Positions 8,171 to 16,198 of a stretch of DNA of 30,506 nucleotides are shown here, piece by piece. The notes under the pieces were generated by a model. The model was not told where the DNA came from. It worked only from the letters and a program-made list of their open reading frames with translations, and made no database searches. The position numbers were made by a program, and so were the translations under genes. Origin of the DNA: JAWWPY01 sp964412845 (lineage in GTDB: Bacteria; Actinomycetota; Actinomycetes; Streptosporangiales; Streptosporangiaceae); NCBI GenBank assembly GCA_964412845.1, contig CAYPQM010000081.1:1-30506 (forward strand), in the 5' to 3' direction. Position 1 is the first letter of the stretch; each line of letters opens with the position of its first letter.

Positions 8171-8286
8171 GGTCGCGACACTACCGGCCATGACCGCCCG
8201 GCGCGGCGAGGGTGCCCGGCGTGTCGCGACCGGGAATCCGCGCGGCCGCTGGCCGCGGGCAGGCCGCCGTTTCAGAAATAGCCGAG

Positions 8287-9570
8287 TCAGAAATAGTCGA
8301 GCATGAACGAGTCAGCGGCGAACGCGCCGTCGAGCGCGGCGTCGGCGCCCGGATCTCCGCCGGCGGCCAGGCCGGCCCGGCGCAGCGTCGCCGCGGCGGT
8401 ACCCGCGTACAGCGCCGCGAACCCGCGTGCTCCCAGGGTGAGCGGAGCCCCCGGCCCGGGCGGCGACGCGGCGGTCACCGCCGCCGCAGCGTCAGCGACA
8501 GCCGTCACCGCGGGTGCCTCCCGGGTGAGCAGGCCCTTGCCTCCGCCGACCTCCAGCGTCCACACCCCGTCGTTGCCGGGGCAGCGGGGGTCGGCCAGCC
8601 GCAGCCGGGCGGTCACGGCGGCACCGGGCGGGAAGCCACGCCCGGCCACCGCCGCGGCCGCGTCCACCACCCGCAGCATCCAGGTGTGCCGGCGGGCCAG
8701 CGCCAGGTCAGGTTCGCGGATCAGCCAGCACAGCGGGTCGGCGGCGCCGAGATAGCCGCGGACCGTCACGGCCATGGAGGAATGCGAGGCGACCACCGCC
8801 CATAGTTCCCGGCTGGTCCCGGCCGACGTGGCCAGCGCGCGCTCGACCAGGATCTCGTCGTTCCCATTGCGCCAGCGGTAGGCGAGGAACCCATCGGGCG
8901 CGAGGTATGCGTACAGATCCTCGTCGCCGAGCCAGCGCTGCAGGGCCGCCTCGTCCCGGGTGTTCGGCCCGCTGTCGCGCAGCACCTGGTGCACGCCGCT
9001 GATCACGTCGAGCACCTGGCCGGCGTCCTGCGCCCCGCACCGGCGCAGCCGCGGCCCGGCGTCATCAGGGGCCAGGTCACCAAGCCAGGGATCAGCCGGG
9101 ACCAGCGAGCGCAGCGAGCGCGCGGGGATCACCGCCATGTCCTGGCCGCCGGCCATCTCCCAGCCCAGCGACCGGTAGATGGCCATGGTCGCCGGATAGA
9201 GCACCGACACCGGGTACCCGCGCACGGCGATCAGGCCGAGCAGGGCCGTCATCAGGGCCCGGCCCGCACCGCGCCCCCGGTCCTCGGGCGCCACCATGAC
9301 GCTGGCCACCCCGGCCATCGGCAGGCTCCGGCCGTGCCACCACTGGACCATGTCGAAGTAGCGGGCGGCGGCGACCAGCCGCCGGCCGTCGAACGCGGCC
9401 AGGTACCTGTGGTCGCGGATGGTCAGCTCGGCGTCCGCGTGCCACCGCCGCGCGTCGGCCGCCCTGATCGGCCCGAAGGCGCGGCGGCTCAGGTCGAGCA
9501 GCGCGCCGAGATCGTCGGCCGGGCCAAGTTCGCGGATGGCCAGATTGCCGCGGCCAGCGACCGGGGCCAT
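8287..9570 (-). CDS. Eis-like GNAT N-acetyltransferase with sterol-carrier-type C-terminus
   Basis: An acetyl-CoA-dependent N-acetyltransferase related to mycobacterial Eis. The 427 aa fit Eis-like proteins: an N-terminal GNAT domain with the acetyl-CoA loop VAPEDRGRGAGRAL (about 93-106) and LYPATMAIYRSLGWE (catalytic-type Tyr), a second degenerate GNAT region in the middle, and a C-terminal sterol-carrier-protein-like domain. The chain ends in Tyr-Phe, matching the Eis feature in which the C-terminal carboxylate takes part in catalysis. The start ATG overlaps the yebC stop (TGATG). The substrate is unknown; Eis family members modify aminoglycosides or polyamine and lysine amines, and none of this can be read from the sequence. 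It sits between yebC and ruvC, an uncommon position. Confidence 0.8.
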   Translation of the reverse strand: MAPVAGRGNLAIRELGPADDLGALLDLSRRAFGPIRAADARRWHADAELTIRDHRYLAAFDGRRLVAAARYFDMVQWWHGRSLPMAGVASVMVAPEDRGRGAGRALMTALLGLIAVRGYPVSVLYPATMAIYRSLGWEMAGGQDMAVIPARSLRSLVPADPWLGDLAPDDAGPRLRRCGAQDAGQVLDVISGVHQVLRDSGPNTRDEAALQRWLGDEDLYAYLAPDGFLAYRWRNGNDEILVERALATSAGTSRELWAVVASHSSMAVTVRGYLGAADPLCWLIREPDLALARRHTWMLRVVDAAAAVAGRGFPPGAAVTARLRLADPRCPGNDGVWTLEVGGGKGLLTREAPAVTAVADAAAAVTAASPPGPGAPLTLGARGFAALYAGTAAATLRRAGLAAGGDPGADAALDGAFAADSFMLDYF

Positions 9571-10322
9571 CAGCCGAGCTTCTCCAGCACGTCGTCGGAC
9601 ACGGAGTAGTTCGCGTAGACGTCCTGGACGTCGTCGGAATCCTCGACCGCCTCGATCAGCCGGAACACCCGCCTGGCCTGATCTTCATCCAGGTCGATCT
9701 CGACCGTGGGCAGGAACGCGGCCTCAGCGGACTCGTACTCGATCCCCGCCTGCTGCAGCCCGGTGCGCACCGCCACCAGGTCGCCTGGCTCGCTGATCAC
9801 CTCCAGGGACTCGCCGAGGTCGTTGACCTCCTCCGCGCCCGCGTCCAGCACGGCGCTGAGCACGTCATCCTCGGCGACCCCGCCGGCCTTGGGCACGATC
9901 ACGACGCCCTTGCGGTGGAACATGTAGGACACTGAGCCGGGGTCCGCCATCGACCCGCCGTTGCGGGTCAGCGCGGCCCGCACGTCGGCGGCCGCCCGGT
10001 TCCGGTTGTCGGTGAGGCACTCCACCAGCACCGCGACTCCCCCGGGCGCGTACCCCTCGTAGGTGATCGCCTCATAGGCGGCCCCGCCGGCCTCGAGCCC
10101 GGCGCCACGGCGGATCGCCCGGTCGATATTGTCGCTCGGCACGGAGTTCCGCTTCGCTTTCTGCACGGCTTCGTAGAGCATGGGGTTCCCGCCCAGGTCA
10201 GCGCCGCCACTGCGGGCCGCGACCTCGACGTTCTTGATCAGCTTGGCGAACAGCTTGCCGCGCCTGGCATCCACGACCGCCTTCTTGTGCTTGGTCGTGG
10301 CCCATTTCGAGTGGCCACTCAT
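9570..10322 (-). CDS. yebC: YebC/PmpR-family protein (TACO1-like)
   Basis: Conserved cytosolic protein of the YebC family, described elsewhere as a transcriptional regulator and as a factor that relieves ribosome stalling at proline runs. The signature N-terminus MSGHSKWATTKHKKA, followed by RGKLFAKLIKN, NPMLYEAVQKAKRNSVPSDNI and the central YEGYAPGGVAVLVE block, makes the call certain. Its 250 aa are full length. The start ATG overlaps the pdxT stop (ATGA). It lies between pdxT and the Eis-like gene; in relatives yebC usually leads toward ruvC directly. Confidence 0.97.
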   Translation of the reverse strand: MSGHSKWATTKHKKAVVDARRGKLFAKLIKNVEVAARSGGADLGGNPMLYEAVQKAKRNSVPSDNIDRAIRRGAGLEAGGAAYEAITYEGYAPGGVAVLVECLTDNRNRAAADVRAALTRNGGSMADPGSVSYMFHRKGVVIVPKAGGVAEDDVLSAVLDAGAEEVNDLGESLEVISEPGDLVAVRTGLQQAGIEYESAEAAFLPTVEIDLDEDQARRVFRLIEAVEDSDDVQDVYANYSVSDDVLEKLG

Positions 10323-10927
10323 GAACGTTCCCTCACCATGTCAACGAAAAGCTTGTGCACGCGCAGGTCACCGGTCAGTTCCGGATGGAATGCGGTGGCC
10401 AGCGCGCTACCCTGCCGAACCGCGACGATCCTACCCGTGGCGGACTCGGTGCCGAGGATCTCCACCGGCGGGCCGGTCTGCTCCACCCAGGGGGCCCGGA
10501 TGAAGACCGCCCGGAACGCCGGGCCCGGCACGCCGGCCAGCTGGATGTCACTCTCGAACGAGTCCACCTGGCGGCCGAACGCGTTGCGCCGGACCGTCAT
10601 GTCGATCCCGCCGAACGTCTGCTGCCCGTTCATCCCGTCGATCAGCCGGTCCGCCAGCATGATCATGCCGGCGCACGACCCGAAGGCGGGCATCCCGGCG
10701 CTGATCCGCTTCCGCAGCGGGTCCATCAGCTCGAAAATCTCCGCGAGCTTCCACATCGTGGTGGACTCGCCGCCCGGGATGATCAGCCCGTCGACCGCCT
10801 CGAGTTCGTCGCAGCGCCGCACCGACACCGCCGAGGCTCCCGCGGCGGACAGCGCCGACAGATGCTCGGACACGTCCCCCTGCAGCGCCAGCACCCCGAC
10901 AACCGGGGCGGCCGGGGTGGCAGGCAT
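10319..10927 (-). CDS. pdxT: Pyridoxal 5'-phosphate synthase glutaminase subunit PdxT
   Basis: Class I glutaminase that feeds ammonia to PdxS for vitamin B6 synthesis. It shows VGVLALQGDVSEH near the start, the oxyanion-type PGGEST loop (51-56), the nucleophile Cys85 in FGSCAGM, and the His181/Glu183 pair in HPELTGD, so the triad is complete. Its 202 aa match the family. ATG 10927 is preceded by a strong AGGAGG. In most relatives pdxT follows pdxS closely; here a Clp-N-repeat gene lies between them. Confidence 0.97.
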   Translation of the reverse strand: MPATPAAPVVGVLALQGDVSEHLSALSAAGASAVSVRRCDELEAVDGLIIPGGESTTMWKLAEIFELMDPLRKRISAGMPAFGSCAGMIMLADRLIDGMNGQQTFGGIDMTVRRNAFGRQVDSFESDIQLAGVPGPAFRAVFIRAPWVEQTGPPVEILGTESATGRIVAVRQGSALATAFHPELTGDLRVHKLFVDMVRERS

Positions 10928-11013
10928 GGCGATCCTCCTGGGGGAACGGGTTTCCTCCGAGAGTAGCGAAGTCCGGTGAGCACCCGGGCCGGTGACGCAG
11001 GCGCGGGCCCTGT

Positions 11014-11652
11014 TCAGGCGTCCGGTGAGGCATCCGGTGACGCATCCGGCGGGTCAGGCTCGTGGTCGATGCCGAGGTGCCGTTCGATGGCAGCCAGCCG
11101 GGCGTCGATCGTGGCGAGCCTGCTCATGATCGCCCTGGTCTGCCGGTCCACGATGTCCTGGAGCGGCGCGGGCGAGCCGGGCAGGCGGATGCCCGGGCGT
11201 TCCTGGCCCTCACCCTGGCGGCCGTGCAGCACCTGGATTACCTGCTGGCGGACCCGGTCCAGGTCAGCGCCCAGGGCGACGAGCACCTGGGCGGCCACCC
11301 CGTCGCCCTCACGGATCACCCCGAGCAGGATGTGCTCGGTGCCGATGTAGTTGTGATCGAGCTGCAGCGCCTCACGCAGCGAGAGCTCGAGCGCCTTCTT
11401 GGCACGCGGCGTGAACGGGATATGCCCGGACGGGGCTTCCTTGCCCCGGCCGACAATTTCCTCCACCCGCTGCCGGACGGCATCCAGGCTGATCCCCAGC
11501 TCCTCCAGGGCTTTGGCGGCCACCCCCTCGCCCTCATGGAGCAGGCCGAGAAGCAGGTGCTCGGTCCCGATGTGGTTGTGGCAGAGCCTGGTGGCCTCGG
11601 TCTGGGCCAGGACGACAACCCGGCGCGCCCGGTCGGTGAACCTCTCGAACAT
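11014..11652 (-). CDS. Stand-alone Clp N-terminal repeat protein
   Basis: A protein made of the two Clp-N repeats that normally form the substrate- and adaptor-binding cap of ClpC/ClpA, without any AAA+ ATPase. Repeat 1 (near residues 1-50) contains HNHIGTEHLLLGLLHEGEG and repeat 2 (about 77-125) contains HNYIGTEHILLGVIREGDG; the two halves are clear duplicates. A basic linker, a short predicted coiled coil (IMSRLATIDARLAAIERHL), and an ASPD-repeat tail follow. ATG 11652 (212 aa) is preferred because GGGGAG lies 7 nt upstream; an in-frame GTG at 11667 overlaps that site. Role unknown: it may act as a Clp adaptor, decoy or stress sensor. The position between pdxS and pdxT is notable. Confidence 0.88.
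   Translation of the reverse strand: MFERFTDRARRVVVLAQTEATRLCHNHIGTEHLLLGLLHEGEGVAAKALEELGISLDAVRQRVEEIVGRGKEAPSGHIPFTPRAKKALELSLREALQLDHNYIGTEHILLGVIREGDGVAAQVLVALGADLDRVRQQVIQVLHGRQGEGQERPGIRLPGSPAPLQDIVDRQTRAIMSRLATIDARLAAIERHLGIDHEPDPPDASPDASPDA
11017..11052. repeat. 12-bp tandem repeat at the 3' end of the Clp-N gene
   Basis: Three consecutive 12-bp units (GGCATCCGGTGA and variants, starting at 11017, 11029 and 11041) encode the terminal Pro-Asp-Ala-Ser repeats immediately before the stop codon. Confidence 0.75.
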
Positions 11653-11723
11653 CTCTGCGCTCCCCACAGTGGGTTATGCAGGTGGCACCCGCGCAGGCTC
11701 GCGCCGGCCTCGATGCCGGACCA

Positions 11724-12665
11724 TCACCAGCCGCGGCCGGCGTACCGCTCGCCGGGCTCCAGCGTCTCCAGGTTAATCCCGACCATTGCCTCACCGAGCC
11801 CGCGGGAGACCTTGGCCACCACATCCGGGTCGTCGTGGAAGGTGGCGGCCTTGACGATCGCCTCGGCCCGGCGGGCCGGGTCGCCCGACTTGAAGATCCC
11901 GGACCCGACGAACAGCCCCTCCGCGCCGAGCTGCATCATCATCGCCGCGTCGGCGGGCGTGGCGATGCCGCCCGCGGTGAACAGCACGACGGGCAGCCGG
12001 CCGGCCTGGGCCACCTCGGCCACCAGCTCATACGGGGCCTGGAGGTCCTTGGCCGCAGCGAAGAGCTCCTCGTCACGAAGCGTGCCGAGACGCCGGATGT
12101 CCCCCGAGATCTGGCGCATGTGCCTGGTCGCCTCGACGACGTTCCCGGTGCCCGCCTCGCCCTTGGACCTGATCATGGCCGCGCCCTCGGTGATCCGCCG
12201 GAGCGCCTCCCCCAGGTTCGTGGCCCCGCAGACGAACGGCACGGTGAAGGCCCACTTGTCCACGTGGTGCGCCTCGTCGGCGGGGGTGAGCACCTCGGAC
12301 TCGTCGATGTAGTCGGCGCCGATCGCCTGGAGCACCTGCGCTTCGGCGAAATGGCCGATCCGGCATTTCGCCATGACCGGGATGGACACCGCGGCGATGA
12401 TCTCCTCGATCATGTCCGGGTCGCTCATCCGCGCGACGCCGCCCTCCGCCCGGATGTCGGCGGGCACCCGCTCCAGGGCCATCACGGCCACCGCCCCGGC
12501 ATCCTCGGCGATCTTCGCCTGATCGGGCGTCACCACATCCATGATCACGCCGCCCTTGAGCATGTCGGCCATGCCCCGCTTGACGCGCGCGGTCCCGGTC
12601 TGGCCGGTGGCTCCCGTCCCGGAGCCGTGGTTCCCGGCGCTGGCTGCGGCATTGCTGACTGGCAC
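11724..12665 (-). CDS. pdxS: Pyridoxal 5'-phosphate synthase lyase subunit PdxS
   Basis: Synthase subunit of DXP-independent vitamin B6 synthesis: combines ribose 5-phosphate, glyceraldehyde 3-phosphate and ammonia into PLP. The (beta/alpha)8 barrel is complete, with the two active-site lysines at Lys100 (PVMAKCRIGHF) and Lys168 (AAMIRSKGEAGTGN), 68 residues apart as in characterised PdxS. A non-conserved Gly/Ser/Thr-rich N-terminus of about 28 residues precedes the core (VKRGMADMLKGGVIMDV). GTG 12665 (313 aa) has GAGG 6 nt upstream; an in-frame GTG lies at 12677. The C-terminus ends near LETLEPGERYAGRGW. Confidence 0.97.
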   Translation of the reverse strand: MPVSNAAASAGNHGSGTGATGQTGTARVKRGMADMLKGGVIMDVVTPDQAKIAEDAGAVAVMALERVPADIRAEGGVARMSDPDMIEEIIAAVSIPVMAKCRIGHFAEAQVLQAIGADYIDESEVLTPADEAHHVDKWAFTVPFVCGATNLGEALRRITEGAAMIRSKGEAGTGNVVEATRHMRQISGDIRRLGTLRDEELFAAAKDLQAPYELVAEVAQAGRLPVVLFTAGGIATPADAAMMMQLGAEGLFVGSGIFKSGDPARRAEAIVKAATFHDDPDVVAKVSRGLGEAMVGINLETLEPGERYAGRGW

Positions 12666-12739
12666 GACTGACCTCACTTGATCACGATGTCCTGGCTGGT
12701 GGGCGCGGTAGATGCGCTACCACCATGGTAGGCGCTCCG

Positions 12740-13303
12740 TCAGCCGGTCAAATGGGGCATATCGGTACCGCGGCCCTGCCCGCCCGCGGCGACCAGCGAG
12801 TCCTCGATCTCGAAGAACTCCGGCAGCGGCGCACCACCGGCCAGGCCCAGCACGCGGACCAGCCATCGGCGCCGGGCGGCGCGGGTGGCGGCGACCGCGT
12901 CGTTGTAGAACTTGCGCGCCAGGAAGACCTGATGCGCCGCGGCCTCAAGCTCAGCGAGCAGGTCGTCCGCGCTGCCCTGCCCGCTCAGCGTTCCGCGGAA
13001 GTCGGGCTGGCCGACCACGGCCCGCAGGGCGCGGGTGAGATCGCTCTCGGCCAGCTCGGTCGGCTCTCCCGCCGCCCGGGCGTCATGCGCGGCCCCGGCG
13101 AGCAGCATGCTGGTCGCCGGGTCGAGCACCCCGCAGGCGGCCAGCTCAAGCGCGACGGAACTGCGGCGCAGCAGCGCGGCATCGAGCGCGGCCCGCGCGG
13201 TGTCCACCCGGGCGTGCAGCCGGTCCAGCCGGCCGGCCCGCCACGAGACGTAGACGCCGACCAGCGCCGCCAGCGCGATGATCAGGATGACGTCGATCAG
13301 CAC
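12740..13303 (-). CDS. LemA-like membrane-anchored protein
   Basis: A 187-aa protein with one N-terminal transmembrane helix (LIDVILIIALAALVGVYVSW, about 2-21) followed by a mostly helical cytosolic or exterior domain. The segment ARKFYNDAVAATRAARRRW and the later PLPEFFEIED resemble the YNDAV motif and C-terminal end of LemA-family proteins, where long helices form an antiparallel bundle. A protein of this kind commonly lies in this position next to pimA and pdxS in actinobacteria. GTG 13303 has GGGAGG upstream. Function is unknown; LemA membership is likely, not certain. Confidence 0.75.
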   Translation of the reverse strand: MLIDVILIIALAALVGVYVSWRAGRLDRLHARVDTARAALDAALLRRSSVALELAACGVLDPATSMLLAGAAHDARAAGEPTELAESDLTRALRAVVGQPDFRGTLSGQGSADDLLAELEAAAHQVFLARKFYNDAVAATRAARRRWLVRVLGLAGGAPLPEFFEIEDSLVAAGGQGRGTDMPHLTG

Positions 13304-13337
13304 CGGGCACCTCCCTCACCTGGTGCACCTGGCCCGG

Positions 13338-14465
13338 TCACCGCGCCACCCCGACCTGCCCGGCGGCGGGCACCACGGCCTCGTAGACATGCACGACGTC
13401 CCTGGCCACCACCGGCCAGTCATAGGCCCGCACCGCCTCGGAGGCCGCGGCCGACAGGTCCGCCCGCCGCTGCGGGTCATCCAGCAGCCGCCCGGCCGCC
13501 CGGGCCAGGTCGTCGGCGTCGCCGGTCTCGAACAGCTCGCCTGCCCGCCCGCCGCGCAGCACCTGCCGGAACGCGTCCAGGTCGCTGGCGGCGATCGGCG
13601 CGCCCGAGGCCATGGCCTCGGCCAGGACGATGCCGAAGCTCTCCCCCCCGGTGTTCGGCGCGCAGAACACATCGACCGAGTGGTAGACCCGCGCTTTGTC
13701 GTCCTCGCTGACCTGGCCCAGCATGACCACCCGCGAGCGCAGCGGCGCGGACACCTTCTCGATGACGTTGTCGGCGTCCCCCGGGCCGGCGATGAGCAGC
13801 CGCAGCCCGGGCCGCTGGGCGCCGAGCGTCTCGAATGCGCGCAGCAGCACGTCCAGCCCTTTGCGCGGCTCGTCCATCCGGCCCAGGAACCCCAGGGCGC
13901 CGCCGGTGCCCGGCCACCCAGGCAGCGGGCTCGCCTTCTCATACCGGCGCACCGTCACCCCGTTCGGGATGAGCACCGCGTCCCCGCCGGCGTGCTCGAC
14001 CAGGGTGGTGCGCGCCGCCTCGGACACGGCGATCCAGCCGTTGACCTTCTCCAGCGCGGTCCGCAGGGCCGGGGCGGAGGCGTGCATCACCCGCGACCGG
14101 GGCGTGGCGGTGTGCACGGTGGCCACGATCGGGCCGTCCGCGACCCAGCAGGCCAGCAGCGACAGGCTCGGCGCGGCCGGCTCGTGCACGTGCAGCACAT
14201 CGAACGCACCCTCTTTGACCCACCGGCGGACCCGGCTCGCGGAGAGGAAGCCGAACGCCAGCCTGGCCACTGAGCCGTTGTACGGCACCGGGACCGCCCG
14301 GCCGGTCGAGACCACGTAGTCCGGCAGCGGCGTGTCGTCGTCCGCCGGGGAGATCACCGATACCTCGTGGCCGAGCCCCATCAGCGCCTCGGCCAGGTCC
14401 CTGATGTGCTGCTGGACGCCACCTGGCACATCCCAGGTGTAGGGGCAGACGAGGCCGACTCTCAT
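13338..14465 (-). CDS. pimA: GDP-mannose:phosphatidylinositol alpha-mannosyltransferase PimA
   Basis: GT4 glycosyltransferase that adds the first mannose to phosphatidyl-myo-inositol at the inner face of the membrane, starting PIM synthesis. Visible features are the N-terminal GGVQQH (15-20) loop, His118 in ATVHTA, the nucleotide-sugar site with GFLGRMDEPRKG (Arg196 and Lys202), and the EX7E pair Glu275/Glu283 in GGESFGIVLAEAMASG. Its 375 aa match the family. The ATG overlaps the patA stop (ATGA). Order pgsA-patA-pimA is the same as in Mycobacterium tuberculosis, which supports the specific assignment. Confidence 0.93.
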   Translation of the reverse strand: MRVGLVCPYTWDVPGGVQQHIRDLAEALMGLGHEVSVISPADDDTPLPDYVVSTGRAVPVPYNGSVARLAFGFLSASRVRRWVKEGAFDVLHVHEPAAPSLSLLACWVADGPIVATVHTATPRSRVMHASAPALRTALEKVNGWIAVSEAARTTLVEHAGGDAVLIPNGVTVRRYEKASPLPGWPGTGGALGFLGRMDEPRKGLDVLLRAFETLGAQRPGLRLLIAGPGDADNVIEKVSAPLRSRVVMLGQVSEDDKARVYHSVDVFCAPNTGGESFGIVLAEAMASGAPIAASDLDAFRQVLRGGRAGELFETGDADDLARAAGRLLDDPQRRADLSAAASEAVRAYDWPVVARDVVHVYEAVVPAAGQVGVAR

Positions 14466-15415
14466 GGGCTGCCGCCGTCATTCTCGGCGGCGGCCTCGGC
14501 GGCGGCCAGCCGCTCGGGGTCGAGATCCGCCACGAACACCCGCTGCAGCATGTGCCAGTCCGCCGGGTGGGCGGCGATGCCAGCCTCGAAGACCCGGGCG
14601 ACCTGCTGGGTCATCGCGGCGACTTTCTCCCGCCGGTCTCCGGCATCCGGCACCGGGATCTCCTCATGGATGTGGACTCCCCAGTAATCCCCCTCGTACC
14701 ACAGTGTGGCCGGCATGAGGGCGGCACCAGTCTGCACCGCCAGCGCGGCCGGGCCGCCCATCATCCGTGCCTTCTCGCCGAAGAACTCGACCTCGATCCC
14801 GCCACCGGTGACGTCGCGGTCCGACGGCAGGCAGACCAGCCCTCCGGCGCGCAGCCGCTGGGCCAGCACGCCGAACCTGCTGTTGCTGCCGCTGGCGGGC
14901 AGCACCTCGAAGCCCAGGGACTCGCGGAAGGCCACGAACCGCAGGTACACGGACTCCGGCTGGAGCCGCTCGGCCACGGTGGTGAACTGGCCCACGCCGC
15001 GGGCGATGATCCAGGCGCCGGCGGCGTCGAAATTCCCCATGTGCGGCAGGGCGACGACCACGCCGCGGCCCGCGGCCAGCAGCGCGTGCAGCGTTTTCTC
15101 CTCGCCGATGCCGAGGGTGCCCTCGACGATCCGCTCCTGGCTGATGACCGGGAGCCGGAACAGCTCCAGCCAGTACCGGGCGTAGGAGCGCATGGCGTCC
15201 CGGGACAGCCCGCGGAGCTCCTTGCCGGTCGGCCCGGGCCCGATCACCCGCCGCAGGTTCGCTTCCAGCAGCTGCACCCCGTGCCCCTGGCGGCGCCAGG
15301 CGATGTCGCCCGCGAACTGGAACGCCCAGCGCACCCAGGACTCCGGCAGCCGGCAGACCAGGCTCCAGCCCAGCCCGTAGCCGGTGTCGGCCAGCCGGTC
15401 TTTCAGCGCGGACAT
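14462..15415 (-). CDS. patA: Phosphatidylinositol mannoside acyltransferase PatA
   Basis: Membrane-associated acyltransferase of the HtrB/lauroyl-transferase superfamily; in mycobacteria PatA acylates the mannose of PIM1/PIM2. The HX4D catalytic motif is His125-Asp130 in LPHMGNFD, and SDRDVTGGGIEVEFFG provides the downstream substrate-site block. The protein is 317 aa, normal for the family. ATG 15415 lies inside the end of pgsA (13-bp overlap) with GAGGAGGGC upstream. Specificity is inferred from position between pgsA and pimA. Confidence 0.9.
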   Translation of the reverse strand: MSALKDRLADTGYGLGWSLVCRLPESWVRWAFQFAGDIAWRRQGHGVQLLEANLRRVIGPGPTGKELRGLSRDAMRSYARYWLELFRLPVISQERIVEGTLGIGEEKTLHALLAAGRGVVVALPHMGNFDAAGAWIIARGVGQFTTVAERLQPESVYLRFVAFRESLGFEVLPASGSNSRFGVLAQRLRAGGLVCLPSDRDVTGGGIEVEFFGEKARMMGGPAALAVQTGAALMPATLWYEGDYWGVHIHEEIPVPDAGDRREKVAAMTQQVARVFEAGIAAHPADWHMLQRVFVADLDPERLAAAEAAAENDGGSP

Positions 15416-16074
15416 TCCGTGCCCTCCTCAGTGCCGTCGGCCCCATGACCATCCCGGGCGGTGCCATCCCCGGCGCCAGGGCCGACCGCGCGCCGCACCA
15501 CCAGCACCCGCTGGCCGAACGTGACCGTGCTCAGCACGGCCAGCGCCCACAGTCCCACGGCGAGCACGAACGGCACGCCCAGGCCGGTGAGGCCAGCGGA
15601 GACCAGGATGATGACGAGCCGCTCCGACCGCTCGGCCACGCCAACGTCGGCGCGCACCCCGAGCCCTTCGGCCCGGGCCCGGGCGTAGGACACCATCGCG
15701 CCGGCCACCAGGCAGTACAGCGTCAGGCCGGCCAGCAGTGCCTGGTGCCCGCCCCGGGCCAGCCAGATCGCCAGCCCGGCGAAGACGGCGGCGTCCCCCA
15801 CCCGGTCCAGCGTCGAGTCGAGGAAGGCGCCCCAGGCCCCGGTGGTCCCGGTGACCCGGGCCAGCGCGCCGTCCAGCATGTCGGCCAGCACGAAGATCGC
15901 GCAGACCAGCGTCCCGGCCAGCAGGTGGCCGGTGGGGTACAGCCACAGCGCCCCGGCGGTCGTCCCGACGGTGCCGGTCACGGTGATCGCGTTGGGCGTC
16001 ACCGGCGTGCGGGCAAGCGCCTTTCCGAGGGGAGTCAGCAGGCGGTTCAGCGCGGGCCTCAGCAGGTTCAGCAT
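15403..16074 (-). CDS. pgsA: CDP-alcohol phosphatidyltransferase, probable phosphatidylinositol phosphate synthase
   Basis: Integral membrane enzyme that joins CDP-diacylglycerol and inositol 1-phosphate to make phosphatidylinositol phosphate. The complete family signature is present: Asp65-x2-Asp68-Gly69-x2-Ala72-Arg73-x8-Gly82-x3-Asp86-x3-Asp90. About five to six hydrophobic helices span the 223 aa, and the last 25 residues are polar. Phospholipid head-group choice (inositol rather than glycerol) is inferred from linkage to patA and pimA. It heads the long minus-strand run. A -10-like TAGGAT only about 10 nt before the ATG suggests a very short leader. Confidence 0.92.
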   Translation of the reverse strand: MLNLLRPALNRLLTPLGKALARTPVTPNAITVTGTVGTTAGALWLYPTGHLLAGTLVCAIFVLADMLDGALARVTGTTGAWGAFLDSTLDRVGDAAVFAGLAIWLARGGHQALLAGLTLYCLVAGAMVSYARARAEGLGVRADVGVAERSERLVIILVSAGLTGLGVPFVLAVGLWALAVLSTVTFGQRVLVVRRAVGPGAGDGTARDGHGADGTEEGTECPR

Positions 16075-16083
16075 GGCCGTCCG

Positions 16084-16089
16084 ATCCTA
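16084..16089 (-). promoter_or_regulatory. Possible -10 element giving a near-leaderless pgsA mRNA
   Basis: TAGGAT on the minus strand ends 10 nt before the pgsA ATG (16074), so transcription would begin only a few bases upstream of the start codon. No convincing -35 is seen at 16-19 bp. Leaderless messages are common in actinobacteria. Weak evidence. Confidence 0.3.
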
Positions 16090-16198
16090 CTGGCGGCCGG
16101 GACAGGAAGGGTGATTCCGGCTGGGGGCTTGTTATCCGGTGGCCGGGAGGTAAAGGCTGGCCGTGACGCAGCCGAACGGACCGCAGGAGGCGACACTC

